Source: a virus
Reading direction: 5' to 3' (one strand)
IMG/VR virus record: IMGVR_UViG_3300031576_000073
Coordinates: 1-49,197 of that record
Length of the DNA: 49,197 bases
Made by a program: the position numbers and the translations under genes. The stretch's first letter is position 1. Every line of letters starts with the position of its first letter. Below the pieces are notes generated by a model that was given only the letters and a program-made list of their open reading frames with translations, was not told the DNA's origin and did no database searches. Positions 16,219 to 24,466 of this stretch are shown in pieces.

Positions 16219-19200
16219 TTATACTGTTGCTATTTTAGTTATAACAGCTCCATTACCTATCCCATATCTTACACTTTGTTGATATACTGTAAATTCTATA
16301 GTTTGTCCAGTTAAAATACCATCTATATTTTGCTCTTCATTTGTATAAATAAAAGAACTGGCTAGTATATTAAACTCTCGCTTTAATACTTTATTTTGAT
16401 TTCTAATTTGAATGTGAAATGATCCAAAGTCTGCACCAACTGGTTGCCAAACAGAAGTATTTAAAACTCTAGATATAGCTCTAGTTCTAAAAAAATAAGC
16501 AACTTTTATTCCTGTATTAAATCCAGCCTTCATGTCATTGTCAGCAGTTATTCTAGCTGGAGAAAACGGCCTAAGAGTACTTCCAACTAAAGTTTGTTGC
16601 TGCGCTGCTACATCGGCAACAATTTGTCCTGGAGCAGCAACTTTAAAATATTTGGTTACTCCAACTTCAGATATATCTATAGGTTGAAAGTTTAGCACAT
16701 TCTGATCTAACAAAACGAAGCGCTCTCCAGCAACATGAGTACTAACAAAAGGTTCTGTATCTCTTAAACCTCTTAACAAGTTAGATAGAGTATAAGTAAG
16801 AGTAGCTGTAAGAGTAGCCGTACGAAAACCTATAATCTCACTACCAATAACAGCTATATTTTGACCTTGCATTACTTCATCTTCAGTTTTACTTTCTAGT
16901 GTTCCAGAATTTATTCTAACACTTACTGTATTGATTCTATCCCAATAACCTACCGGGCCGGCTAAGAGTCTATTTGATGAATCTATTTTAAAAATACGTA
17001 TAGCATCCCCACAAGTAGATCCATCATCTTGTGCAGTAAGAATTACATTTTTAACACCAGCTACAGTAACAACATGTTCACCTAAAAATATCCATTTATC
17101 CCATAAAAACTCATTAGATTGATCTAGTGTTGTTGTAATCGTGCCAGTATCATGATTAACTTCATATTTAGCTTTTTTAGTTCGTCCTGACCCACCAGTA
17201 AATCTAGTGAACACTCTGTAAATTCCTACAGAAGAATATGTAACATCCCATTTAATTGTAGCCCCATTTGTTACAGTAATTCTAGAACTACCGCCATGGG
17301 GAGCAGTTCCAGAAGTAGATAATAACCAAGGACCAGTGAGCATAACTCCACTATCTTCATTATCTACTATTATTTCTGTTTGATTTATTTGAACAACAGT
17401 ATCTCCTAAAATAGCTTCCTCTACAATTGTATTTTCAAACTCTACAGCATCAGAATTTATACCTTTGTATAAAACCGCTCCTTGCCATTTTTCGTTAGGA
17501 TTATAATTAGCTGCTAAAAAATAATAACCAGCCGTATCTAAATCAATATCACGCAATGGAGCAATATCTACAATTTCTAATTGAACAGTAGAAGGTCTAG
17601 TTATTTTTGGAACTGTTTGTACTGTAGATGCACCAGGGGCAGAGAAATCTGATATATCCTCTACAACTCCAGTAAATTCTGCAATATTATCATTTCCACG
17701 AGATACCTTTTGAATCATGATAGAAAAATTTTGCCCAAATGCTGTAACAGTAACTAAATCACCTTCTTCTATTTGTATATAATGAGGAGGTAATTTAAAA
17801 GTTATTAGCTGTTGATTTCTCCAAGAATTCCATAAAATTCTACCAGCAATACTTCTTGCTTCTGTAGCATTTAATGTCATTCCTAAATCAAAAGATTGTA
17901 CACTATCTACAGCAAATTTAATTCTTCTCTCACCTTGAGTAGCTTTTTGCCAATCTAGTGCAGGATCTATGTAATTGATATTTATTTCAGCAGGTAAATT
18001 AAATTCCTCTATCTCATCGAATTCTACAGGTCTAGAAGTATCTTGTCCAAATATATGAGCAGCTAAATCCGAAGATGTTACAGTTAATAAAGATTGAGTA
18101 TTTCTTAGTTTAAAAACTAGTTTGCCATTACTTTCTTGAACAATTAGATTATTAGCTATAAGTAAAGGTTCTAAAGCTATTCTTCCAACCGTAGGCCCAG
18201 GTAATATATAACCTCTTAAATTTCCTGTGACAGCAGATACATCATAATCTGTTGCTGTAAATCCGTAAAGCTGTAAAATTTTTCCTATAGCTGTAGAAAG
18301 TAAGTATGGACTAGCATCGGCTTCAATTAAAAATTCAAACTGTGGTATTCTGTTTCCATATTCTTGTAGAGCCAGCTCTTCTAAGACTACGTAAGCAGTC
18401 CCACGAAAACCTGGTACAGAACCTTCATAAGCATCTATCAAAGGATCAGCATTTTGAGTCTCTGTACCTGTATAGAAAGTAAAAGCTTTAACTTGTCTAG
18501 GATCAAATTTTTCATTATCTTGAGATACAGTGACTAACGCTCCAGCAGCTTCAGTTTTTGCCGGTCCTATATTATCTTCGCTTGTAGCACTCAAAATAAA
18601 ATGTATACATGAAGCAGTAGTAGTGAAATCAGCATTTTTACGAGTACTAAATATAACCCAAAAATTAGTATTATTACCTGCGGTAACAAATCCACTAACA
18701 CGAAGAAGAGGTTTAGCACCACCTCTAAATTTGGTAAAATCAATAATTGTTTCTGGAGCAGTAAACTCTATATACTTAGAAAAAGTTCTATCAAAAATAT
18801 TATTACTTCTTCTTCTTTCAGTTTTAGTTCTTATAATTACTTTAGCAGATATTTGATTACTAGTAAATGAAAAGTCAGGTTGGTCATCATAAAGAAGTTT
18901 ACTATCTGCCCAGATTTTTTTAATCTTAGATATAGGCCCTTTAGCCATAGCTACAGCTACATTAGCATAATATTTATACTTTATTACTTTATCTCCCCCA
19001 CTAACACCTTTACCACCTCGATCAGCTTTCTTTTGAATAGGCGGACCTATCCAGATAACTGTGCCAGTTGTACGGCATTCTGGACCTATACATATATTTA
19101 TAGGACCACCTTCACTAAAATTCTGTAAGTTAAGCTCTCTAAGTTTGCCTACTTTTATTGCTGGGGTAGGAAATAAAGCAGGATATAAATATTTAGAATC

Positions 19201-19287
19201 AACATATCCTCCTATAGTTGCGCCAATTGCGGCGCCAACAGGACCACCAATTGCAGCACCAACAATAGTAAGAGCTACAGTAGCCAT
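16219..19287 (-). CDS. Tail hub / host-specificity protein, Phage-tail_3
   Basis: This large protein has about 1,022 residues from the ATG at 19287; an ATG-proximal extension from 19323 would overlap the peptidase gene. It starts with a glycine-zipper hydrophobic segment (VGAAIGGPVGAAIGATIGGY) typical of GTA-like central hub proteins. The body contains the Phage-tail_3 type region (GPTVGRIALEPLLIANNLIV, then QESNGKLVFKLR) and later beta-rich domains. It should form the tip of the tail and carry host-recognition parts. Order and partners match the GTA-type module. Confidence 0.88.
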   Translation of the reverse strand: MATVALTIVGAAIGGPVGAAIGATIGGYVDSKYLYPALFPTPAIKVGKLRELNLQNFSEGGPINICIGPECRTTGTVIWIGPPIQKKADRGGKGVSGGDKVIKYKYYANVAVAMAKGPISKIKKIWADSKLLYDDQPDFSFTSNQISAKVIIRTKTERRRSNNIFDRTFSKYIEFTAPETIIDFTKFRGGAKPLLRVSGFVTAGNNTNFWVIFSTRKNADFTTTASCIHFILSATSEDNIGPAKTEAAGALVTVSQDNEKFDPRQVKAFTFYTGTETQNADPLIDAYEGSVPGFRGTAYVVLEELALQEYGNRIPQFEFLIEADASPYLLSTAIGKILQLYGFTATDYDVSAVTGNLRGYILPGPTVGRIALEPLLIANNLIVQESNGKLVFKLRNTQSLLTVTSSDLAAHIFGQDTSRPVEFDEIEEFNLPAEININYIDPALDWQKATQGERRIKFAVDSVQSFDLGMTLNATEARSIAGRILWNSWRNQQLITFKLPPHYIQIEEGDLVTVTAFGQNFSIMIQKVSRGNDNIAEFTGVVEDISDFSAPGASTVQTVPKITRPSTVQLEIVDIAPLRDIDLDTAGYYFLAANYNPNEKWQGAVLYKGINSDAVEFENTIVEEAILGDTVVQINQTEIIVDNEDSGVMLTGPWLLSTSGTAPHGGSSRITVTNGATIKWDVTYSSVGIYRVFTRFTGGSGRTKKAKYEVNHDTGTITTTLDQSNEFLWDKWIFLGEHVVTVAGVKNVILTAQDDGSTCGDAIRIFKIDSSNRLLAGPVGYWDRINTVSVRINSGTLESKTEDEVMQGQNIAVIGSEIIGFRTATLTATLTYTLSNLLRGLRDTEPFVSTHVAGERFVLLDQNVLNFQPIDISEVGVTKYFKVAAPGQIVADVAAQQQTLVGSTLRPFSPARITADNDMKAGFNTGIKVAYFFRTRAISRVLNTSVWQPVGADFGSFHIQIRNQNKVLKREFNILASSFIYTNEEQNIDGILTGQTIEFTVYQQSVRYGIGNGAVITKIATV

Positions 19288-19292
19288 GATAA

Positions 19293-19721
19293 TTAAGAAA
19301 CTCCAGGAACTTGATAAGCGCAAATAAACTTAGCTAACCAAGCTTCATCTAAGACATTCTCTACTACTTTACCTACTGAAGAATGAGTATGTATAATACC
19401 ATAATCTGTTGCCATAGCTATGTGCTGAGGTCTCTTAGTTGTATCATTTATCCAAAAGACTAATAAATCTGCCGGTTTATAATTATAACCTACAGATATA
19501 GTCAGCTCATCAAAGTATTTTAACATACCTTTACCACGAGGAGGGCACCTTCCATACTCTTGAAATTCTTGGCGATCTAAATTGCTTATACCAACCTCCA
19601 TTAGTGCTCCTATAATAAATCCAATACAGTCTACTCCTATTCCTTTTATTCTCCCTTGGTGATGATAAGGTGTACCTAGCCATGTTCTAGCTTGTTCTAT
19701 TACTTGTTGTCTAGAAATCAT
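19293..19721 (-). CDS. NlpC/P60 tail peptidase
   Basis: The 142-residue protein is a cysteine peptidase of the NlpC/P60 family as found in GTA-type tails. Cys32 lies in GVDCIGF and the catalytic His100 in RPQHIAM. A third polar residue is offered by IIHTHS. Such enzymes cut peptidoglycan stem peptides to help the tail cross the wall. Its position between DUF2163 and the tail hub is the canonical one. Confidence 0.92.
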   Translation of the reverse strand: MISRQQVIEQARTWLGTPYHHQGRIKGIGVDCIGFIIGALMEVGISNLDRQEFQEYGRCPPRGKGMLKYFDELTISVGYNYKPADLLVFWINDTTKRPQHIAMATDYGIIHTHSSVGKVVENVLDEAWLAKFICAYQVPGVS

Positions 19722-19726
19722 AACTA

Positions 19727-20596
19727 TTAAAAGTTTGTAATCTGTGAAGCTTTATCAAGACCAGAAATGAATGGAAAACCACCAAAATTTATAACATTAG
19801 CAAATTTACTCAAACATGTTGCTAATAATTTATCGCATCCTGGAGTAATCTCAAATGTTCCACTTACTGATATATCAAAAGTAGTTCTAAGTAATAAAGA
19901 AAATGTTATAACATTACCAACAGCAGCCGTAGAAGTCCTAACTTCACTAAATAAAGTATTGTTAACTCCACTAGTCCATTTTATAAGACCAAATGCAAAA
20001 TAACCTAATGCTTTACCAGCAAATCCAGTATGACTAGCTGTAAAATTAACCCTGTCTACAACAGAATCAACACTAACACCAATAATTTTTAAAGTAGGCA
20101 AGTCAAATTTACAACCGGCATCACCCAGTTCATATCTACAACCACCTTTAAAAATATCTCCAACAGAAAATCCTAAAAGATATGTTAAACCTTCTATTTC
20201 AGCTTCCCAAAATTCTTTATTAAACTTAGTTTTTCTAACAAAATATTTAGTTGTTCTAATAGCACCTACCCAAGGATACATCCAATCTACTAAAAGTTCT
20301 TCTATAATAGCTCCTCTATATTTACCCTCACGTAAATTTTCTGCTGTTATACTTGCACTAGAAATCATACCCGAAAATTCTACATTCTGCCCATTTAAAC
20401 TATCTTCTTTCTCTCTTGCTGTAGCATTAAAACCACCAATTGGTGTAAATGTTTCTACACCAAAGATTATTTTACTATTATGGTCTGTAAACCTAAATAT
20501 AATACCGTCTTTTCTAGTAATTCTCCAACAAGTACATAATCTATGTGTTCTACTACTATAAATATGTTGTTCAACATTTTTATTTATAGTTAGCAT
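19727..20596 (-). CDS. DUF2163 tail protein
   Basis: The 289-residue protein matches the DUF2163/TIGR02218 family (also called BR0599-like). Seen features are an N-terminal CTCWRITRKDGIIFRFTDH, the central EIEGLTYLLGFSVGDIFKGG, and the cysteine-rich RYELGDAGC. Near the C terminus comes PGCDKLLATCLSKFANVINF. In GTA-type tails this protein joins the distal tail ring to the hub and may bind an iron-sulfur cluster through its cysteines. It overlaps the tailspike gene start by one base. Confidence 0.93.
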   Translation of the reverse strand: MLTINKNVEQHIYSSRTHRLCTCWRITRKDGIIFRFTDHNSKIIFGVETFTPIGGFNATAREKEDSLNGQNVEFSGMISSASITAENLREGKYRGAIIEELLVDWMYPWVGAIRTTKYFVRKTKFNKEFWEAEIEGLTYLLGFSVGDIFKGGCRYELGDAGCKFDLPTLKIIGVSVDSVVDRVNFTASHTGFAGKALGYFAFGLIKWTSGVNNTLFSEVRTSTAAVGNVITFSLLLRTTFDISVSGTFEITPGCDKLLATCLSKFANVINFGGFPFISGLDKASQITNF

Positions 20597-23505
20597 TAAG
20601 CACCTATGAAAACAGAGGTATCTCTACCAATTATTTCATCAAGAAATAAAGTTCCAGTAGTTCCAATGTCAATACCTTGTGTTGCACCAATTCTACAATT
20701 TGAAGGACGAGCTTGATCGAATACATCCTGACCACTTACAGTATCTTGTAAAACTCCATCCACCCATAATTTTGTCGTAGCATCTAGAGACACCGCTGTA
20801 GTTGATCGTTTAAGTTCTATTTCTATATAATGAGGAGCATCACTGATAGTTATTTCTGCTGTCTTTACTAGACCTGCTGGAGCATCATTTCTAAAGGCAC
20901 CAAGAACCTTATAAACACCAGAAGTTCTATGTAGTCTTAGGTAAGCTGCTTCAGCATCTCCAGGAGTATAGAAAGAAACAAAATTAAATTCATCACCATT
21001 AGCCATAGTAAGAGTATTCGGATCAATATATATCCTAATTCGTAAATAATCTGTAGTCCAGTTTATGTCCTTTCGACCATAAATAACTCCAGTATCATTT
21101 AAAAGAACACTTAAGCCCCTAGTCGTACCATTTAAAGCTGATGCAGCCGTAACAGATAAATCCCCACCACCTGTAACACTACTAGTATATTCTGAAAAAT
21201 TACCTACCTCATGAGTTATAGTAAATAAATCACCCTTTACAAACTGCCCTGCAAATGCAGTTGCTACCGTAGTAGTACCTCTAAAGCCTTCAGTAACATA
21301 AGTTAATCTATTGACTATAAATGTTGTTCCAATAGTAGTACTACCAGCAAATGTTTTATCAACTCCCATTCCTGGCATAAGTCCTATATCCGGAGTTATA
21401 GTCATTTTCTCTAGATATATTTTATCATTTAGTACTACAGTTATAGCAGGAGTAACTGTTATGTGTGTAGCATCAGTAATGCTAGTAATAGTTACTAAAG
21501 CATTAGCACCAATAAATACTTTATCGCCAGCATAATGATTTGTTGCCCCCATAAACCAATAAGAATCATCTACAGTAATACTAGTTATGGCTGTTCCAGC
21601 AAGAGTAACCTTAGCTAATTCCATTCCTTGATCTACACCAGAAGATCCTGGAACCTCTTTAAAAGCAATAAAAAATTCTCCGAGTCTTTTTTGACTAAAC
21701 AAAGCAGGATTAGCATCGAATGTATCATATAGAGCTGGATTTGTAAAAACAGGAGCGTTAATTATATTACTTTTAAATACTGTTCCATGAGTATTCTGGG
21801 CTTCTGTAACAGTAAAATCCTGAACAGGTTCACCTTTTATAAAGATTGTTTTTGTTTTTGTACTATCTGCTATACGATTTTTTTCAAACAACCAATCTTC
21901 CCAAGGAAGAAAAGCATCATGAATACGAATAGCATAACTAGGAGATTCAGATATGCTATTGTTCCTAAACTTATGTTTAGCTGCTGTAATAACTCCAGCA
22001 GAAGTATTATATAAAAAAGCTATGCCATTTAATTTACATTTATGAATGACATTATTATATACTTTTATATGACTGTGATCTTTATATATATCAAAATAAT
22101 GAATCTCAAATCCATTAGTATACTCAGCAGGTAAACCAGTAGAAAATATTTGTCCTGAGTTAGCCCCTATAATTAAGCAATTTCTGAGAATAGATTTCTC
22201 AGACATAAACCGAACAACTTCAGTATCGCCTTTATTTCCTTCACTATCCCCAGGATGTTCATCCGTACCATTCCAGTTACAATCTAAGAAAGCACAATCT
22301 TCTACAAGTATTCTACTTGAAGCAGTTCTAGTTCTAAGGACTATAGACCTACTCCAAGGATTTCTAAATAAACTATTTCTAACTATAACATTAGAACATT
22401 CAGTAAAAGCTAAGTTAAGGTGAGGAGCAGAAGATTGACTAAAATCACAATCTTCTACAAATATATGTGAGGCATCCTTAATATGAATTTCATCTCCATT
22501 ATACCATTTATTACATATACAACGTGTAAACCTATAATCCTGACCCCATTGAAACTCTATACCAGTAGATGCTCCTAATCCTTGAGTAGCATCAAAAGTA
22601 CAATCATAAAATTCTATGTTTCTTTGACTACCATTAGTACCAGTTGTTCTAAGCCAAGCATGTCCTATAGAGGTCCATTTAATTCCTCTAAAAGTAACAT
22701 AACTAACATTTAATACTCTACAAGGTCCAGTAATTATTGGAATTTCTCCAGGGTAGTTTTGGTAAGTAATCAAATTACCGGCCGTACCAGACAAGACAGT
22801 ACTATTTATACTATCTAAAATGTGATTAGAACTATTAGGATAAGTACCTCCCCTAAGAGTAATCTTTCCTCCAGCAGTTACTAAAGAGGCAGCTTGTTTT
22901 AAAGTATAAGGATCAGCTAAACTACCTGTGCCTGAACCTGTAGCAGTAGAACTAACTATATTAGCTGTAGCAAATACTCCAAAATCACTTTTAAAAGAAG
23001 TACTAGTCTGTAATAAAGCTGAAAACGTCTTAATATTTGGAGATCGAATGATTCCTGCAAAACTAGTTCCTATAGTTGTAATTCCAGCAAATGTTTTAGA
23101 TGTTCTACTTTCCATAGTAGACATCCAAGGCATAGCTATAATTGTTGCTCCAGCTATAGTTACTATATTTTTATTAGGACTACCTTGCATAGCTTTAGTA
23201 TGAATAATCCATTGACCTGCCACAGTAGAATTATCAACTAATAATAATATAGCTAGTTGATTTTCTGTTAGAGTACCTATAGTAACTCCATTATTGTCTG
23301 CTACCGTAATGACTCTAATTCCTATGTTACAAATATGAAACATAGGACCACCAATTTTTAACTTAGTGGCATCTGGCATTTTCACTTTTAAGCCAAGAAC
23401 AGTAGCTTCAATACTTCTAATTCTATTACCCTTATGAGTAAGAGTTAAATCTGCTGATATATTATTATAAGCAGCATTACCATAGAATTCAGCTTCAGTT
23501 ATCAT
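20596..23505 (-). CDS. Tailspike / receptor-binding protein, beta-helix
   Basis: The 969-residue protein has an N-terminal domain (about residues 15-110) that resembles the C-terminal domain of the adjoining distal tail protein. Residues about 190-560 are a right-handed parallel beta-helix, with recurring strands such as NIEFYDCTFD, IFVEDCDFSQ, VIVRNSLFRN and ILVEDCAFLD. Short FAG(I/S)TTIGT(S/T)F elements recur near 140 and 720. The last 200 residues look like a concanavalin-type lectin or LamG domain (FVSFYTPGDAEAAYLRLHRT). It probably binds, and possibly cuts, surface polysaccharide. It is inserted between two genes that are usually adjacent. Confidence 0.85.
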   Translation of the reverse strand: MITEAEFYGNAAYNNISADLTLTHKGNRIRSIEATVLGLKVKMPDATKLKIGGPMFHICNIGIRVITVADNNGVTIGTLTENQLAILLLVDNSTVAGQWIIHTKAMQGSPNKNIVTIAGATIIAMPWMSTMESRTSKTFAGITTIGTSFAGIIRSPNIKTFSALLQTSTSFKSDFGVFATANIVSSTATGSGTGSLADPYTLKQAASLVTAGGKITLRGGTYPNSSNHILDSINSTVLSGTAGNLITYQNYPGEIPIITGPCRVLNVSYVTFRGIKWTSIGHAWLRTTGTNGSQRNIEFYDCTFDATQGLGASTGIEFQWGQDYRFTRCICNKWYNGDEIHIKDASHIFVEDCDFSQSSAPHLNLAFTECSNVIVRNSLFRNPWSRSIVLRTRTASSRILVEDCAFLDCNWNGTDEHPGDSEGNKGDTEVVRFMSEKSILRNCLIIGANSGQIFSTGLPAEYTNGFEIHYFDIYKDHSHIKVYNNVIHKCKLNGIAFLYNTSAGVITAAKHKFRNNSISESPSYAIRIHDAFLPWEDWLFEKNRIADSTKTKTIFIKGEPVQDFTVTEAQNTHGTVFKSNIINAPVFTNPALYDTFDANPALFSQKRLGEFFIAFKEVPGSSGVDQGMELAKVTLAGTAITSITVDDSYWFMGATNHYAGDKVFIGANALVTITSITDATHITVTPAITVVLNDKIYLEKMTITPDIGLMPGMGVDKTFAGSTTIGTTFIVNRLTYVTEGFRGTTTVATAFAGQFVKGDLFTITHEVGNFSEYTSSVTGGGDLSVTAASALNGTTRGLSVLLNDTGVIYGRKDINWTTDYLRIRIYIDPNTLTMANGDEFNFVSFYTPGDAEAAYLRLHRTSGVYKVLGAFRNDAPAGLVKTAEITISDAPHYIEIELKRSTTAVSLDATTKLWVDGVLQDTVSGQDVFDQARPSNCRIGATQGIDIGTTGTLFLDEIIGRDTSVFIGA

Positions 23506-24458
23506 GCAAGTAACCAGATTTTAGAACCAGAAGAATTTATTGACAAAACAATTACTCCAATAATTCCAGCAGCAATAGTACCTACAGTAGTCCCCGTTGA
23601 TGTACGTACTTCTACAAGTGCGGAACCTTGATTTACTAAATAAAAATGTGGGCCACCTGTAGGTATATTAGTGGTAACAGGAAGATTTATTTTCCACCCA
23701 GCAGCATTGGCTTGAAAAGTATGTACTCTACCTTGGTTAATAGAAATACTTATGCTTGCTGATAATATTCCATGGTCTGTAGCGCCACCAAAAAAGAATT
23801 CATCTTGTATCTCTGTACCATCCTCATTTATTTCTATAATAGGTATATTATCTAAACCACCTGATTCAAAACTATCTATACTAAGATCAAATACCTCGTC
23901 TATTTCAGCTCCAAATCTAACAGAAGTATCAAATGCACAACCGGCAGATACTACAACACTTGTTGCTGGTGCTGTAGTAAATGTCACTATTCCATTTGTA
24001 GTATTGACTGACCAACCACTACCTTGACTAACTCCACCCAAGCCTACAACAGTAGTTCCAGCTACAGGTTTAGTTATATTCCTTGTTCTTGTAATACCAC
24101 CACTAACATATTTTTTAATTATTTGAAATGTTGTTTTAGTAGCATCACCTGTTCCTATATCTACATCACCAAAAGCTGGAGCTGATCTATGATCGCTAGC
24201 TGTAGTAAAATCTAAAAAATCTTTATATCTAAATCCAAATGCTGGCCCTTGTCTAGCAACATAAAAACTAAGTAAAGTAGATAAATCAGCAAAAGTTTTT
24301 ACACCGTATTTAGCATTGTATTGCCGTCTAGCAGAACTCCATCTAGCGACTCTTTCTTCTGCTCCAGAGTCCGTTTCTATGATAGACGTAGAAAAACCAG
24401 GACCACCAGAAGAACCATACGATATATTAGTCGGAAATAAAACTTCATGGAAACCTAT
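23502..24458 (-). CDS. Distal tail protein DUF2460, likely ATA start
   Basis: A continuous frame encodes a DUF2460/TIGR02217 protein. The characteristic N terminus GFHEVLFPTNISYGSSGGPG is followed by FGFRYKDFLDFTTASDHRSA and RNITKPVAGTTVV. Known homologues begin M-x-GFHEV, but here no ATG, GTG or TTG lies in frame upstream. The only fitting codon is ATA at 24458-24456, seven bases after TAGG. With it the product is 318 residues. The TTG at 24041 would cut off the conserved half. The C-terminal 100 residues are extra compared with the usual family length and resemble the tailspike N-terminal domain. It should form the ring below the tail tube. Confidence 0.85.
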   Translation of the reverse strand: MGFHEVLFPTNISYGSSGGPGFSTSIIETDSGAEERVARWSSARRQYNAKYGVKTFADLSTLLSFYVARQGPAFGFRYKDFLDFTTASDHRSAPAFGDVDIGTGDATKTTFQIIKKYVSGGITRTRNITKPVAGTTVVGLGGVSQGSGWSVNTTNGIVTFTTAPATSVVVSAGCAFDTSVRFGAEIDEVFDLSIDSFESGGLDNIPIIEINEDGTEIQDEFFFGGATDHGILSASISISINQGRVHTFQANAAGWKINLPVTTNIPTGGPHFYLVNQGSALVEVRTSTGTTVGTIAAGIIGVIVLSINSSGSKIWLLA

Positions 24459-24466
24459 GACAGCAC

